A DNA stretch of 64,000 nt. Origin: Cereibacter azotoformans (GTDB lineage Bacteria; Pseudomonadota; Alphaproteobacteria; Rhodobacterales; Rhodobacteraceae). How positions within the stretch are numbered: position 1 is the first letter of the stretch; each line of letters starts with the position of its first letter. The stretch lies in assembly GCA_017599285.1 (NCBI GenBank), contig JAGFXX010000001.1, positions 186,001 to 250,000 of the forward strand. Reading direction: 5' to 3'. This document shows, piece by piece, positions 45,309 to 54,840 of this stretch. A program made the translations under genes and the position numbers. The notes under the pieces are model-generated. The model searched no databases. It was not told the DNA's origin and saw only the letters and a program-made list of their open reading frames with translations.

Positions 45309-47510
45309 TCAGGCCGCGCGGGCGCGGGGCGCGAACCGGCCGTAGAAGCTCTCGCCCTGCCGGGCCATCTCGACCAGCAGTTGCGGCGGTGCAAAGCGTG
45401 CGCCGTGCCGGCCTGCAAGGTCCTCGCACAGCTCGACCGCCCGCGCCGCGCCGATCATGTCGAGCCAGCTGAAGGGACCGCCCGACCAGGGCGCAAAGCC
45501 CCAGCCGAGGATCGCCCCCACATCCCCCTCGCGGATGTCGGTGAGCACGCCCTGTTCGAGCGCACGCACCGCCTCGAGCACCTGCGCAAACAGGAGGCGA
45601 TGCTGCACCTCGGTCAGTTCCGGCTGCAGTGGCGCGACCGGCCAGCGGTCCGCCAGCCCGCTCCAGAGACCCTGCCGCTTGCCCGCCTCGTCATAGGCGT
45701 AGAAGCCCGCCTTTGCCTTGCGCCCCATGCGGCCCTCGTCGGCCAGCCGGAAGATCACCTCGTCCACCGCCGAATCCGGGTAGGCATCGCCCATCGCGGC
45801 GCGCGTGGCCTTGGCGATCTTCACGCCGAGGTCGATCGAGGTCTCGTCCACCAGTTGCAGCGGTCCGAGCGGCATCCCCACGAGCCGCGCCGCATTCTCG
45901 ATGAGGGCCGGCTGCACGCCCTCGGCGACCATGCGGATCCCCTCGTTGAGATAGGGGATGATGCAGCGGTTGGCGTAGAAGAAGCGGGCGTCGTTCACCA
46001 CGATCGGCGTCTTGCGGATCTGGCGCACGAAGTCGAGCGCCTTGGCCACGGCCCGGTCGCCGGTCTGCTTGCCGCGGATGATCTCGACCAGCAGCATCTT
46101 GTCCACCGGCGAGAAGAAATGGATGCCGATGAACTGCGCCGGATCGCGGCTGGCCTTGGCGAGTCCCGAGATCGGCAGGGTCGAGGTGTTGGTGGCGAAG
46201 ATGCACTCCGGCCCCACCACGGCCTCGACCTTCTGCGTGACCTCGGCCTTAACCGACGGATCCTCGAACACCGCCTCGACGATCAGGTCGCAGCCCGCGA
46301 GCGTTCCGTAGTCGGTCGTCGCAAGGATGCGGGCCAGCACCTCGGCCTTCTTCCCGGCCGTGATCTTGCCCCGCTTCATCCCCTTGTCGAGCACCCCTTC
46401 CGAATGCGCCCGCCCGCGGTCGGCGGCCTCCTGCGTCGAGTCGATCAGCACCACCTCGATGCCGGCGCTGGCCGCGACATGGGCGATGCCCGCGCCCATC
46501 ATGCCCGCGCCGATCACGCCCAGCTTCCTCACCGACTGGTCGGGCAGGGCAGGGCGGACGGCGCCCTTCTCCAGCGCCTCCTTGTTGATGAAGAGCGACC
46601 GGATCATCGCCGAGGAGGAGGGGTTCATCAGCACATGGGTGAACCAGCGGGCCTCGATCTTCAGCGCCGTGTCGAAGGGCACCAGCGCGCCCTCATAGAC
46701 CGCCGACAGCAGCGCCTTCGCCGCCGGATAGACGCCCATGGTCTTGCCCATCACCATGGCCGAGGCGCCCACGAAGGTCATGAAGCCGCCGGGATGGTAG
46801 GGCGTGCCACCGGGCATCTTGTAGCCCCTGGCGTCCCAGGGCTTCACGAGGTCGGCGTCCGTTGCCGACAGCACCCATTCCTTCGCCCGCGCGAGAAGCG
46901 CGTCCGCGGGCACCACCTCATCCACGACGCCCACGGCCTTCGCGCCCCTGGGATCGTTCAGCTTGCCCTCGAGCAGCAGCGGCGCGGCCATCATGGCGCC
47001 CAGCTTGCGGACAAGCCGTGTCGTGCCCCCGCCGCCGGGGAAGATCCCCACCATGATCTCGGGCAGGCCGATCTTCGCCTTCGGATTGTCGGCGGCGATG
47101 ATGCGGTGGCAGGCCAACGGCAGTTCGAGCCCGATGCCGAGCGCGGTGCCGGGCAGCGCCGCCACGATGGGCTTGCCGCCCTTGTGGGTCTTGGGATCCA
47201 TGCCCGCGCGCTCGATCCGGCGCAGGACGGCGTGCATCTGCATCACGCCTTCGAACACAGCCTTGGCCGGATCGTCGCCGCCTTCGGCCTTCATGCGGGC
47301 GATGACGTTGAGATCCATCCCCCCGGCAAAGTCCTTCTTGCCCGAGGTGAGGATCACCCCCTTCACGCCCGGATCGGCGAGGGCCGCGGCGATCAGCCCG
47401 TCGAGTTCGGCAAAGCCGTCCATCGACATGACGTTCATCGACTTGCCCGGCACGTCCCAGGTGATGGTGCAGACGCCGTCGGCGTCGGTCTTGCTCGTGA
47501 AATCGGTCAT
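45309..47510 (-). CDS. fadJ: Fatty-acid oxidation multifunctional protein (enoyl-CoA hydratase / 3-hydroxyacyl-CoA dehydrogenase)
   Basis: A 733-residue protein. The crotonase domain covers ~1-190 (GKKDFAGGMDLNVIA, KPIVAALPGTALGIGLELPLACH, GLPEIMVGIFPGGGGTTRL). The NAD-binding dehydrogenase part begins at KLGVIGAGMMGAGIAHVAA (~330), with the catalytic region FIGIHFFSPVDKMLLVEII, then C-terminal helical domains to the end. It performs two steps of beta-oxidation. The gene lies downstream of the thiolase in the same operon (14-base gap). Both fadJ and fadB names are used for such proteins; the symbol is tentative. Confidence 0.92.
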   Translation of the reverse strand: MTDFTSKTDADGVCTITWDVPGKSMNVMSMDGFAELDGLIAAALADPGVKGVILTSGKKDFAGGMDLNVIARMKAEGGDDPAKAVFEGVMQMHAVLRRIERAGMDPKTHKGGKPIVAALPGTALGIGLELPLACHRIIAADNPKAKIGLPEIMVGIFPGGGGTTRLVRKLGAMMAAPLLLEGKLNDPRGAKAVGVVDEVVPADALLARAKEWVLSATDADLVKPWDARGYKMPGGTPYHPGGFMTFVGASAMVMGKTMGVYPAAKALLSAVYEGALVPFDTALKIEARWFTHVLMNPSSSAMIRSLFINKEALEKGAVRPALPDQSVRKLGVIGAGMMGAGIAHVAASAGIEVVLIDSTQEAADRGRAHSEGVLDKGMKRGKITAGKKAEVLARILATTDYGTLAGCDLIVEAVFEDPSVKAEVTQKVEAVVGPECIFATNTSTLPISGLAKASRDPAQFIGIHFFSPVDKMLLVEIIRGKQTGDRAVAKALDFVRQIRKTPIVVNDARFFYANRCIIPYLNEGIRMVAEGVQPALIENAARLVGMPLGPLQLVDETSIDLGVKIAKATRAAMGDAYPDSAVDEVIFRLADEGRMGRKAKAGFYAYDEAGKRQGLWSGLADRWPVAPLQPELTEVQHRLLFAQVLEAVRALEQGVLTDIREGDVGAILGWGFAPWSGGPFSWLDMIGAARAVELCEDLAGRHGARFAPPQLLVEMARQGESFYGRFAPRARAA

Positions 47511-47524
47511 CTGGTTCCCCTCCC

Positions 47525-48736
47525 TCAGACGCGCTCGATGATGGTGGCGGCACCCATGCCCGAGGCCACGCAGAGCGTCGCGAGACCTACCCCCTTGCCC
47601 GTCCGTTCAAGCTCGTCGAGCAGCGTTCCGATGATGATCGCGCCGGTGGCGCCCAGCGGATGGCCCATGGCGATCGCGCCGCCGTTCACGTTGACCCGGC
47701 CCGGATCCACGTCGAACGCCTGCTGGAAGCGCAGGACGACCGCGGCGAAGGCCTCGTTGACCTCGAACAGGTCGATGTCCGAAATCTGCATCCCCGAGTC
47801 CCTGAGGATCTTTTCGGTGACGGGGACCGGCCCCGTCAGCATGATGGTCGGATCGGTGCCGATCTTGGCCGTCGCCCGGATGCGCGCGCGCGGTTTCAGC
47901 CCGTGCGCCTCGCCGAACGCGCGGCTGCCGATCAGCACCGCGGCAGCGCCGTCCACGATCCCCGAGGAATTGCCCGCATGATGGATGTGGTCCACCCGCT
48001 CAAGCTCGGGATATTTCATCATCGCCAGCTTGTCGAAGCCCGGCATCTGCTCGCCCATCTCCTTGAAGGCGGGGCGGAGCGAGCCGAGCGACTGCATGTC
48101 CGTGCCCGGCCGCATGTGCTCATCCCGTTCGAGGATCGTCACGCCGTTCTGGTCGCGCACCGGCACGACGGACCGGGCAAAGCGGCCCTCGGCCCAGGCG
48201 GCCGCGGCGCGGCGCTGGCTTTCCACCGCCAGCGCGTCGGCCTCGTCCCGGCTGAAGCCGAAGCGGGTCGCGATGATGTCGGCCGAGATGCCCTGCGGCA
48301 CGAAATAGCTTTTCATCGCCAGCGAGGGGTCCACCGCGATGGCCGCCCCGTCCGATCCCATCGCGACGCGGCTCATCATCTCGACGCCGCCCGCGATATA
48401 GGCCTCGCCCGCGCCGGCGCGCACCTGGTTGGCGGCGAGGTTCACCGCCTCCATCCCGCTCGCGCAGAAGCGGTTGATCGAGAGCCCCGGGATCGTCTCG
48501 TCGAGATCCGACAGCAGCACCGCCGAACGGGCAAGGCAGCCGCCCTGTTCGCCGACCTGCGTGGCATTGCCCCAGATCACATCCTCCACCGCGGCGCCGT
48601 CGAGGTTGTTGCGCTCCTTCACGGCGTTCAGCACCCGCGCCGAAAGCGTGAGCGCCGTCACCTCGTGCAGCGCACCGTCCGGGCGGCCCTTGCCGCGCGG
48701 CGTGCGCAGGGCGTCATAGATATAGGCTTCCGTCAT
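47525..48736 (-). CDS. fadA: Acetyl-CoA C-acyltransferase (thiolase)
   Basis: A 403-residue thiolase cleaving 3-ketoacyl-CoA. The nucleophilic Cys is in INRFCASGMEAVNLAANQV (~95), the C-terminal His in NVNGGAIAMGHPLGATGA (~355), and the second Cys in LATLCVASGMGAATIIER. It pairs with the downstream multifunctional protein as the beta-oxidation complex. Confidence 0.93.
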   Translation of the reverse strand: MTEAYIYDALRTPRGKGRPDGALHEVTALTLSARVLNAVKERNNLDGAAVEDVIWGNATQVGEQGGCLARSAVLLSDLDETIPGLSINRFCASGMEAVNLAANQVRAGAGEAYIAGGVEMMSRVAMGSDGAAIAVDPSLAMKSYFVPQGISADIIATRFGFSRDEADALAVESQRRAAAAWAEGRFARSVVPVRDQNGVTILERDEHMRPGTDMQSLGSLRPAFKEMGEQMPGFDKLAMMKYPELERVDHIHHAGNSSGIVDGAAAVLIGSRAFGEAHGLKPRARIRATAKIGTDPTIMLTGPVPVTEKILRDSGMQISDIDLFEVNEAFAAVVLRFQQAFDVDPGRVNVNGGAIAMGHPLGATGAIIIGTLLDELERTGKGVGLATLCVASGMGAATIIERV

Positions 48737-48808
48737 CTGTCCTCCTCGGCCCGGCTGCGATGGCCCGGCCCTGCTGGTCGGTTCGCGCGCCCCCTCTCGG
48801 GCACGCGG

Positions 48809-49261
48809 TCAATCTTCGGGGGCCTGATGCGAGACGACCCGGGCGAGCAGCTCCGGTCGCGTTTCCCGGTCGCGCTGGTGGGGCAGCGATGCCAGCCACG
48901 CCACCCGCCCCTCGACGCCCGAGTTCAGCACCGGCCGGAAGTCGAAGCCCGACAGCGCGCCCGCCATGAACTCGGTCGTGTCGCCGTCCTTGTCCCGGAA
49001 GAAGAGGGGCGTGCCGCAGATGGCGCAGAAGCCGCGCTCGGCGACGCTGGACGAGGCCCAGACCGCCGGTTCGCCCTGCCAGACGATCCCCGCGCTCGTC
49101 ACCTCGAGAAGCGGCGCGAAGGCGTTGCCCGTCGCGCGCTGGCACATCCGGCAGTGGCAGACCGACGCGAGCTTCGGCCCGGCCGGCACCTCGTAGCGCA
49201 CCGCGCCGCACTGGCAGCCGCCTCGCGCGGCCGGTTCCTCTGTCCATCCCTCGCGCATCAT
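48809..49261 (-). CDS. GFA (glutathione-dependent formaldehyde-activating) family protein
   Basis: A 150-residue zinc protein. The CENP-V/GFA fold is shown by its Cys pattern: GGCQCGAVRYE, VCHCRMCQRATGNAF and FCAICGTPLFF. Members bind zinc; a role in glutathione-formaldehyde chemistry is shown for few and should not be assumed. It is embedded between the acyl-CoA dehydrogenase and thiolase genes on the same strand, so it is probably co-transcribed. Confidence 0.85.
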   Translation of the reverse strand: MMREGWTEEPAARGGCQCGAVRYEVPAGPKLASVCHCRMCQRATGNAFAPLLEVTSAGIVWQGEPAVWASSSVAERGFCAICGTPLFFRDKDGDTTEFMAGALSGFDFRPVLNSGVEGRVAWLASLPHQRDRETRPELLARVVSHQAPED

Positions 49262-49279
49262 CCCCTCCCGGATGTGGCC

Positions 49280-51055
49280 TCAGAAGGCCTCGGCGGGCAG
49301 GCCCATCACCGGCTCTGCCCCGGTCTCGATCCGCGCCAGATGCAGCGCGGTCGCGGGCAGGTGGCGGGCCATGTAGTAGCGCCCGGTCGCGATCTTGGCC
49401 TCGAGCGCATCCCGGTCACCGCGGCCCGCGTCGAGCGCCGCCAGAGCGGCCTTCGCCATCCTTGCCCACATGTAGCCGAGGCAGAGATGCCCCATCATCG
49501 TCATGAAGTCGTAGGACCCCGCCAGCGCCTCGTCGGGGTTCTTGATCCCCTTCTCGGCAAAGAACAGCGCCGCCTTCTGCGTGTCCTTCGAGGCCTGCTT
49601 CAGCGGTTCGAGGAAGCCCTTGAGCCGGGCATCCTCCTCGTTCTCCTTCAGGAAGGCGCGGATCATGTGGAAGAAGGCCATGGCCGGCTTGCCGCCGTCC
49701 GCCGCCAGCTTGCGCCCCACGAGGTCGAGCGCCTGGATGCCGTTCGCGCCCTCGTAGATCATGGCGATCCGCGCGTCGCGGACGAACTGGCTCATGCCGT
49801 TCTCCTCGACATAGCCGTGCCCGCCCCAGACCTGCTGCGCGGCCACCGCGCTTTCGAGACCCTTGTCGGTCTGGAAGCCCTTGATGACCGGCGTCAGCAG
49901 CGAGATCAGCCCTTCGGCCTCGGCATCCCCCAGCCGCACCGAACGGTCGATGAGCTGCGCGCCCCAGAAGGTCAGCGCGCGGGCGCCTTCGACGAAGCTC
50001 TTCTGGTCCATCAGGTTGCGGCGGATGTCGGGATGCACGATCAGCGGATCGGCCGCCCCCGCTGTCGTCCCCTGACCCGAGAGCGAGCGGCCCTGCAGCC
50101 GGTCACGGGCGTAGGCGACGGCGTTCTGATAGGCGGTCTCGGCCACGGCATAGCCCTGCAGACCCACGCCGAGCCGCGCCTCGTTCATCATGGTGAACAT
50201 GGCGCGCATCCCCTTGTGCAGCTCGCCCAGAAGCCAGCCCTTGGCGCCGTCGTAGTTCAGCACGCAGGTCGCGTTGCCGTGGATGCCCATCTTGTGCTCG
50301 ATCTTGCCGACCGAGACATGGTTGCGGTCGCCAAGCGAGCCGTCCTCGTTCACGAGATATTTCGGCACGATGAAGAGCGAGACGCCCTTGGTCCCCTCGC
50401 CGCCGCCCGGCGCCTTGGCCAGCACCAGATGGACGATGTTCTCGGCCAGGTCGTGATCGCCCGCCGAGATGAAGATCTTCTCGCCGGTGATGAGGTAGGA
50501 GCCATCCTCCTGCGGCTCGGCCTTGGTGCGCATCATGCCGAGATCCGTGCCCGCATGGGGCTCGGTCAGGTTCATGGTGCCGGTCCAGTCGCAGGTGACC
50601 ATCTTGGGCAGCCAGGTGCGCTTCTGCTCCTCCGTGCCGTGGGTGTGGATCGCGGAATAGGCGCCGTGCGTCAGGCCCTGATACATGTTGAAGGCCATGT
50701 TGGCCGAGACGAAGATCTCGCCCACCGCCGTCTGCATGATGTAGGGCAGGCCCTGGCCGCCATATTCGGGGTCGCAGTCCAGCGCGGTCCAGCCGCCGTC
50801 CTTGAGCTGGGCGAAGGCCTCGGCGAAGCCCTCGGGCGTGCGCACGACGCCGTTCTCCAGCCGGCAGCCCTGCGTATCGCCCACCCGGTTCAGCGGCGCG
50901 AGCACGTCCCGGGCCAGCTTGCCCGCCTCTTCCAGCACGGCCGAGGTGAAGTCGGGTTCCAGCTCGTCATAGCCGGGAACCTCGGACCCGGACACGTTCA
51001 GCACCTCATGCAGGATGAACTGCATGTCGGTCACGGGTGCGTTGTAGATTGGCAT
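49280..51055 (-). CDS. Acyl-CoA dehydrogenase
   Basis: A 591-residue FAD enzyme of the long acyl-CoA dehydrogenase type, with an extended C-terminal domain. The start at 51055 ([19 protein letters not shown]) has GGGGAGGAG upstream. Family stretches are [39 protein letters not shown] and [26 protein letters not shown], the last containing the FAD-contacting region and the family Gly-rich turn. It catalyses the first step of beta-oxidation in the same operon as fadA and the multifunctional protein. Confidence 0.93.
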   Translation of the reverse strand: MPIYNAPVTDMQFILHEVLNVSGSEVPGYDELEPDFTSAVLEEAGKLARDVLAPLNRVGDTQGCRLENGVVRTPEGFAEAFAQLKDGGWTALDCDPEYGGQGLPYIMQTAVGEIFVSANMAFNMYQGLTHGAYSAIHTHGTEEQKRTWLPKMVTCDWTGTMNLTEPHAGTDLGMMRTKAEPQEDGSYLITGEKIFISAGDHDLAENIVHLVLAKAPGGGEGTKGVSLFIVPKYLVNEDGSLGDRNHVSVGKIEHKMGIHGNATCVLNYDGAKGWLLGELHKGMRAMFTMMNEARLGVGLQGYAVAETAYQNAVAYARDRLQGRSLSGQGTTAGAADPLIVHPDIRRNLMDQKSFVEGARALTFWGAQLIDRSVRLGDAEAEGLISLLTPVIKGFQTDKGLESAVAAQQVWGGHGYVEENGMSQFVRDARIAMIYEGANGIQALDLVGRKLAADGGKPAMAFFHMIRAFLKENEEDARLKGFLEPLKQASKDTQKAALFFAEKGIKNPDEALAGSYDFMTMMGHLCLGYMWARMAKAALAALDAGRGDRDALEAKIATGRYYMARHLPATALHLARIETGAEPVMGLPAEAF

Positions 51056-51075
51056 CGTCTCCTCCCCCTCTGTCC

Positions 51076-51471
51076 TTACTCTGCCGCCGCGCGGCGGAAG
51101 GCGGCCAGCGCCTCCTCGCCCCAGGCCAGCTGGTCCTTCAGCTCCGCGATCGCCTCGTCGAGTTCGGCCCGCTGCCGCTCCATCTGCTCCAGCCGCTGCC
51201 GGGCCACCTGATAGGTGCGCTCGAGCTGCAGCTCCTGGCTGCCGTCGCGGTCGTAGAGGTCGAGAAGCTGACGGATCTCCTCGAGGCTGAAGCCGAACCG
51301 CTTGCCGCGCAGGATCAGCTTCAGCCGCGCGCGATCCCGCCGCGTGAAGAGGCGTCGGGTGCCGTCCCGGATCGGAAACAGCAGTTCCTTCGACTCGTAA
51401 AAGCGCAAGGTGCGGGGCGTCACGTCGAACGCGTCGCACATTTCCCGGATGGTCATCACGTCGCTGGTCAT
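51076..51471 (-). CDS. MerR-family regulator of the beta-oxidation operon
   Basis: A 131-residue protein. The MerR HTH ([37 protein letters not shown] in outline, ~6-45) is followed by a long coiled-coil dimerisation helix (~80-120). No effector-binding Cys cluster is seen, so it is not a metal sensor. Members of this type regulate branched-chain or fatty acid catabolism (LiuR-like). It is first in the operon, 20 bases before the acyl-CoA dehydrogenase, and an array of ACGT half-sites lies upstream. ATG 51471 is preceded in frame by a GTG. Confidence 0.85.
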   Translation of the reverse strand: MTSDVMTIREMCDAFDVTPRTLRFYESKELLFPIRDGTRRLFTRRDRARLKLILRGKRFGFSLEEIRQLLDLYDRDGSQELQLERTYQVARQRLEQMERQRAELDEAIAELKDQLAWGEEALAAFRRAAAE

Positions 51472-51546
51472 CACTCTCTCGCACGGTCCGGTGGGGCAGT
51501 TCTGCCCTCCAGATGGATCGCCGAGACAGGGTTACCAGAGGAGTTG

Positions 51547-51590
51547 ACGTTGACGTAAACGTGACGTGACGTCAAAGTCTCCTGTGACGT
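51547..51590. promoter_or_regulatory. ACGT half-site array between two MerR genes
   Basis: ACGT occurs at 51547, 51553, 51559, 51564, 51569 and 51587, five of them spaced 6, 6, 5 and 5 bp. The core GTTGACGTTGACGTAAACGT resembles the dyad bound by LiuR-type MerR regulators. It lies 76-119 bases upstream of the first MerR gene (start 51471) and just after the 3' end of the second. Confidence 0.55.
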
Positions 51591-51594
51591 CGTG

Positions 51595-51975
51595 TCAGCT
51601 TTCGGGGGCGGCCAGTTCCGCAGCGGTCGAGTCCCGCAGCGCCTGCAGATCCGCGATCGTGACATCGAGTTCCGCCCGCTGCCGGGTCAGTTCCCCGAGC
51701 TGCCGGTCGGCCATCTCGATCCAGGCTTCCAGCTGGGGCCGGGTGCCCTTCTGCTGGTAGATGAGCAGCCATTGCCGGATTTCCTCGAGGCCGAAGCCGA
51801 AGCGGCGGCCGCGCAGGATCAGCGTCATGCGGGCGATCTCGCGCGGGCCGTAGAAGCGGGCGCGGCCATCCTTCTCGGGCTGCAGCAACTCGATGTATTC
51901 GTAGTAGCGCAGGGTCCGGGGCGTGACGTCGAACCGGGCGCACATTTCCTTGAAGTTGAGACGCGTTTCCGACAT
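51595..51975 (-). CDS. Second MerR-family regulator (paralogue)
   Basis: A 126-residue protein, clearly paralogous to the gene 120 bases downstream: [39 protein letters not shown] and a coiled-coil tail with RQRAELDVTIADLQALRD. The HTH is at ~5-45. ATG 51975 follows CGGAGGAAG. It may act on the same operon or on the divergent thioesterase genes, whose start lies 107 bases away. The pair probably arose by tandem duplication. Confidence 0.85.
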   Translation of the reverse strand: MSETRLNFKEMCARFDVTPRTLRYYEYIELLQPEKDGRARFYGPREIARMTLILRGRRFGFGLEEIRQWLLIYQQKGTRPQLEAWIEMADRQLGELTRQRAELDVTIADLQALRDSTAAELAAPES

Positions 51976-52082
51976 GGGCTTCCTCCGTGGCCGCACCGTA
52001 AGCGCAAGGCGGTGCGGGTGCAATCTGGCCTTGCGGCCCGCGTGCGATGGGCGATGATGCAGGCCTCTGAGGAAGGTGACCC

Positions 52083-52568
52083 ATGACAGACATCACGCTC
52101 GCCCGGCAGTTCATCGAGGCCATCCCGCATTCGCGCGCGCTGGCCATGCATCTGGACGAACTCGGAGAGGGGCGGGCGGTGATCTCGATGCCGTGGGACG
52201 CGCGCTTCGTGGGCGATCCCGCGACGGGGGTGATCCACGGCGGCGCAGTCTCGGCCCTGATGGACACGGCGAGCGGCGCCGCCGTCATGTCCCATCCCGA
52301 GGCCGGACCCTCGACCGCGACGCTCGATCTGCGCATCGACTACATGCGGCCCGCCGCGCCGGGGCAGCGCATCCGGGCGGTGGCCGAATGCTACCATGTC
52401 ACCCGCACCGTGGCCTTCGTGCGGGCCGTGGCGACCGACGAGGACGAGAGCCGGCCCGTGGCCACCGCCTCGGGCGCCTTCACCGTCGAGCGCCCGCGCA
52501 GGGAAGGCGAGGCGGGTGCCACCACGGCCGTCGCGGGGGCGGCCGAAGCGAAGGGAGAGACGCAATGA
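52083..52568 (+). CDS. PaaI-family hotdog thioesterase
   Basis: A 161-residue cytoplasmic acyl-CoA thioesterase. The hotdog motif [20 protein letters not shown] (~53-72) with its conserved HGG and downstream Asp is intact; [13 protein letters not shown] follows. GAAGGTGACCC lies upstream of the ATG. The last ~25 residues are an Ala/Gly/Glu-rich extension beyond the fold. It is coupled to the next gene by an ATGA overlap. It probably releases CoA from aryl or acyl intermediates of the neighbouring catabolic genes. Confidence 0.85.
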   Translation: MTDITLARQFIEAIPHSRALAMHLDELGEGRAVISMPWDARFVGDPATGVIHGGAVSALMDTASGAAVMSHPEAGPSTATLDLRIDYMRPAAPGQRIRAVAECYHVTRTVAFVRAVATDEDESRPVATASGAFTVERPRREGEAGATTAVAGAAEAKGETQ

Positions 52569-53071
52569 GCCGGCCGCAGCCCGAACCCGTTCAGGTGGTC
52601 AAGCAGCGGCGCGACGCGGCGCTGCGCGCGCTCGTCTCGGGCGTGCCCTACATCACCTATCTCGGCATCCAGTTCGACCGGCGGGGCGACGAGCTGACCG
52701 CCGTCCTGCCCTTCGATGAAAAGCTGATCGGCAACCCGATGCTGCCCGCGATCCACGGCGGCGTGACGGCGGCCTTTCTCGAGGTGGCCGCGATCATCGA
52801 ACTGTCCTGGTCGGTCCTCTGGCACGAGATGGAGCAGGGCCGTCTCGACCCCGCCCAGATCGAGGCGCATCTGCCGCGCCTGCCCAAGACCATCGACTTC
52901 ACGGTGGATTACCTCCGCTCGGGCCTGCCGCGCGACGCCTATGCGCGCGCTCGGGTCAACCGCTCGGGCCGCCGCTACGCAAGCGTCCATGTCGAGGCCT
53001 GGCAGGACAACCGCCTGCGCCCCTTTGCGCAGGCCACCGGCCATTTCCTGATGCCCACGCGCAACGGCTGA
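52565..53071 (+). CDS. Second PaaI-type thioesterase
   Basis: A 168-residue hotdog protein. [20 protein letters not shown] (~63-82) carries the family HGG, and [24 protein letters not shown] completes the fold. Its start overlaps the preceding stop, so the two thioesterases are translated together and may form a mixed assembly. Substrate unknown. Confidence 0.85.
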   Translation: MSRPQPEPVQVVKQRRDAALRALVSGVPYITYLGIQFDRRGDELTAVLPFDEKLIGNPMLPAIHGGVTAAFLEVAAIIELSWSVLWHEMEQGRLDPAQIEAHLPRLPKTIDFTVDYLRSGLPRDAYARARVNRSGRRYASVHVEAWQDNRLRPFAQATGHFLMPTRNG

Positions 53072-53080
53072 GAGCGGCCG

Positions 53081-53839
53081 TCAGCGCACGAAGCGGAAGG
53101 CCGCCGCAGCGCCCCAGCCGGCGACCACCGCCAGAACCAGCGACAGAAGGCCGTAGATCAGCGGCTGCTCGTGGGCAAGCGCGTGGATGAACCGCTCGAC
53201 CCCGGCCTTCTGCACGCCGATGCTGTCCTCGAACACGTCCACCACCTGACCGTCACGGGTCAGAAGCACCCGCACGCCATAGTTGCCCTCGGTGAGATTG
53301 ACCGGAAGCTGGATGTCGGTGCGAAAGAGCGTGCCCGCGGTCAGCCGCACGGCCCCCTCCTGCATCGCATAGAGCCCCTCGTTCGTGCGGATCCGTTCCA
53401 GCGCCTCCACGAAGGGCGGCGCATTTTCGGCCTGCGCGCTGATCCCGATGGCGCGGATGGCGCGGGGGATGGCGATCTTGTAGCGCAGGTTGTCGGTCTC
53501 CGAGAGCACCTCGTCGAGCGGCCCCGAGGTCGCCACGGCGTAGAAGCTCGGCGCGCGGCCGATCCGCACCTTCTCGCGGTTGATCCAGATGCCGACCCGC
53601 CGCTCCTTCTTGCGGACCATGACCTGCGTGGGCGGTCCCGAGACGGTCACGATCACGCCGAGATTGCCCTCGGGTTCCGGGCTGTAGCGCTGCACGGCGC
53701 CGTAGATCATGATCTGCGAGCCCTGGAAATTCGCGGTGATCGCCACCCGCGTCTCCGAGAGGCCAAGCACGATGCGCTCGTCCTGCGCCAGCGCGGAGGG
53801 CGCGCAGAGGGCGAGGATCAGGACGAGCAGCCGGATCAT
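53081..53839 (-). CDS. TIGR02186-type exported protein
   Basis: A 252-residue protein with a signal peptide (MIRLLVLILALCAPSALAQ) and a single C-terminal membrane helix (LIYGLLSLVLAVVAGWGAAAAF) that would anchor it facing the periplasm. Between them is a beta-rich region starting ERIVLGLSETRVAITANFQGSQIMIYGAV, the signature of this uncharacterised family. It is commonly found beside a TauE/SafE permease, as here, with an ATGA overlap. It may assist that permease (inference). Confidence 0.82.
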   Translation of the reverse strand: MIRLLVLILALCAPSALAQDERIVLGLSETRVAITANFQGSQIMIYGAVQRYSPEPEGNLGVIVTVSGPPTQVMVRKKERRVGIWINREKVRIGRAPSFYAVATSGPLDEVLSETDNLRYKIAIPRAIRAIGISAQAENAPPFVEALERIRTNEGLYAMQEGAVRLTAGTLFRTDIQLPVNLTEGNYGVRVLLTRDGQVVDVFEDSIGVQKAGVERFIHALAHEQPLIYGLLSLVLAVVAGWGAAAAFRFVR

Positions 53840-54756
53840 GGCAGCACCCCCACGGTCAGGCTGTAAAGCTCGTTCGGCCGGATCAGCAGGTCGGCCGCGA
53901 TCTTGCCGCAGACGGCGAGCACCAGAAGCGAGAGCAGGATGCGCAACTGCTCGGCCCGGAGGCGCACGCCGATCCGGGCGCCCACCTGCGCGCCGATGAC
54001 CCCGCCCAGGATCAGCAGCAGCGCCAGCGCCATGTCCACCGTCTGGCTGGTGACGGCGTGCATGACCGTGGTGAAGGCCGTCACGAAGATGATCTGGAAC
54101 AGCGAGGTGCCGATCACGATCTTGGTGGGCATCCCCAGCAGGTAGATCATGGCGGGCACCATGATGAAGCCGCCGCCCACCCCCATGATCGCCGCAAGGA
54201 AGCCCACGAAGGCCCCCACGAGCAGCGGCGGGATCACCGAGATGTAGAGGCCCGAGGCCCGGAACTTCATCTTCAGCGGCATCTTGTGCGCCCAGCCATG
54301 CTGGCGCGAACGCCGGACGGGCGCATCGGTCCGCCGGGCCCGTCTCAGCGCCCGGATGCTCTCTTGAAGCATGAGGGCGCCGACGAGGCCGAGGAACAGC
54401 ACATAGGAGAGCTGCACGAAGAGATCGACCTGCCCGAGCGTGTTCAGCCGCGCAAAGACGGCGACGCCGAAGGCCGATCCCGCCACGCCTCCGGCCAGCA
54501 GCACCATCCCCATTCGGAAATCGACCGCCTTGCGCTTGATCTGCGCCAGCACGCCCGAGACCGACGAGGCCACCACCTGATTGGCGCCGGTGGCCACCGC
54601 CACGGCGGGGGGAATGCCGATGAAGAACAGAAGCGGCGTGATGAGGAACCCTCCGCCCACGCCGAACATGCCGGACATGAAGCCGACGATCCCGCCGAGC
54701 CCCAGAAGGAGGAAGATGTTGACCGACACCTCGGCGATGGGCAGGTAAAGCTGCAT
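53836..54756 (-). CDS. TauE/SafE-family anion permease
   Basis: About 306 residues with eight or so hydrophobic helices. The duplicated TauE motif is visible as GLGGIVGFMSGMFGVGGGFLITPLL near the start and VGFLAAIMGVGGGFIMVPAMIYL in the second half. Family members export sulfite, sulfoacetate or other organosulfur anions. ATG 54756 is given; a GTG four codons upstream is possible. It lies upstream of, and overlaps, the TIGR02186 gene. Confidence 0.88.
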   Translation of the reverse strand: MQLYLPIAEVSVNIFLLLGLGGIVGFMSGMFGVGGGFLITPLLFFIGIPPAVAVATGANQVVASSVSGVLAQIKRKAVDFRMGMVLLAGGVAGSAFGVAVFARLNTLGQVDLFVQLSYVLFLGLVGALMLQESIRALRRARRTDAPVRRSRQHGWAHKMPLKMKFRASGLYISVIPPLLVGAFVGFLAAIMGVGGGFIMVPAMIYLLGMPTKIVIGTSLFQIIFVTAFTTVMHAVTSQTVDMALALLLILGGVIGAQVGARIGVRLRAEQLRILLSLLVLAVCGKIAADLLIRPNELYSLTVGVLP

Positions 54757-54840
54757 GGAGCCGTTCACGAGGGGGAGGGGACGTGCTCAAGACATGCGCG
54801 CTGCGTCATGACTTGTCAAATGGCGGGTCTGGCGGGTGCC

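Noticed and set aside
47660..51211. A 1183-codon plus-strand open frame opposite thiolase, GFA and acyl-CoA dehydrogenase genes
   Set aside because: It is the complement of three clear genes, rich in Arg/His/Gly, without a ribosome site or family match.
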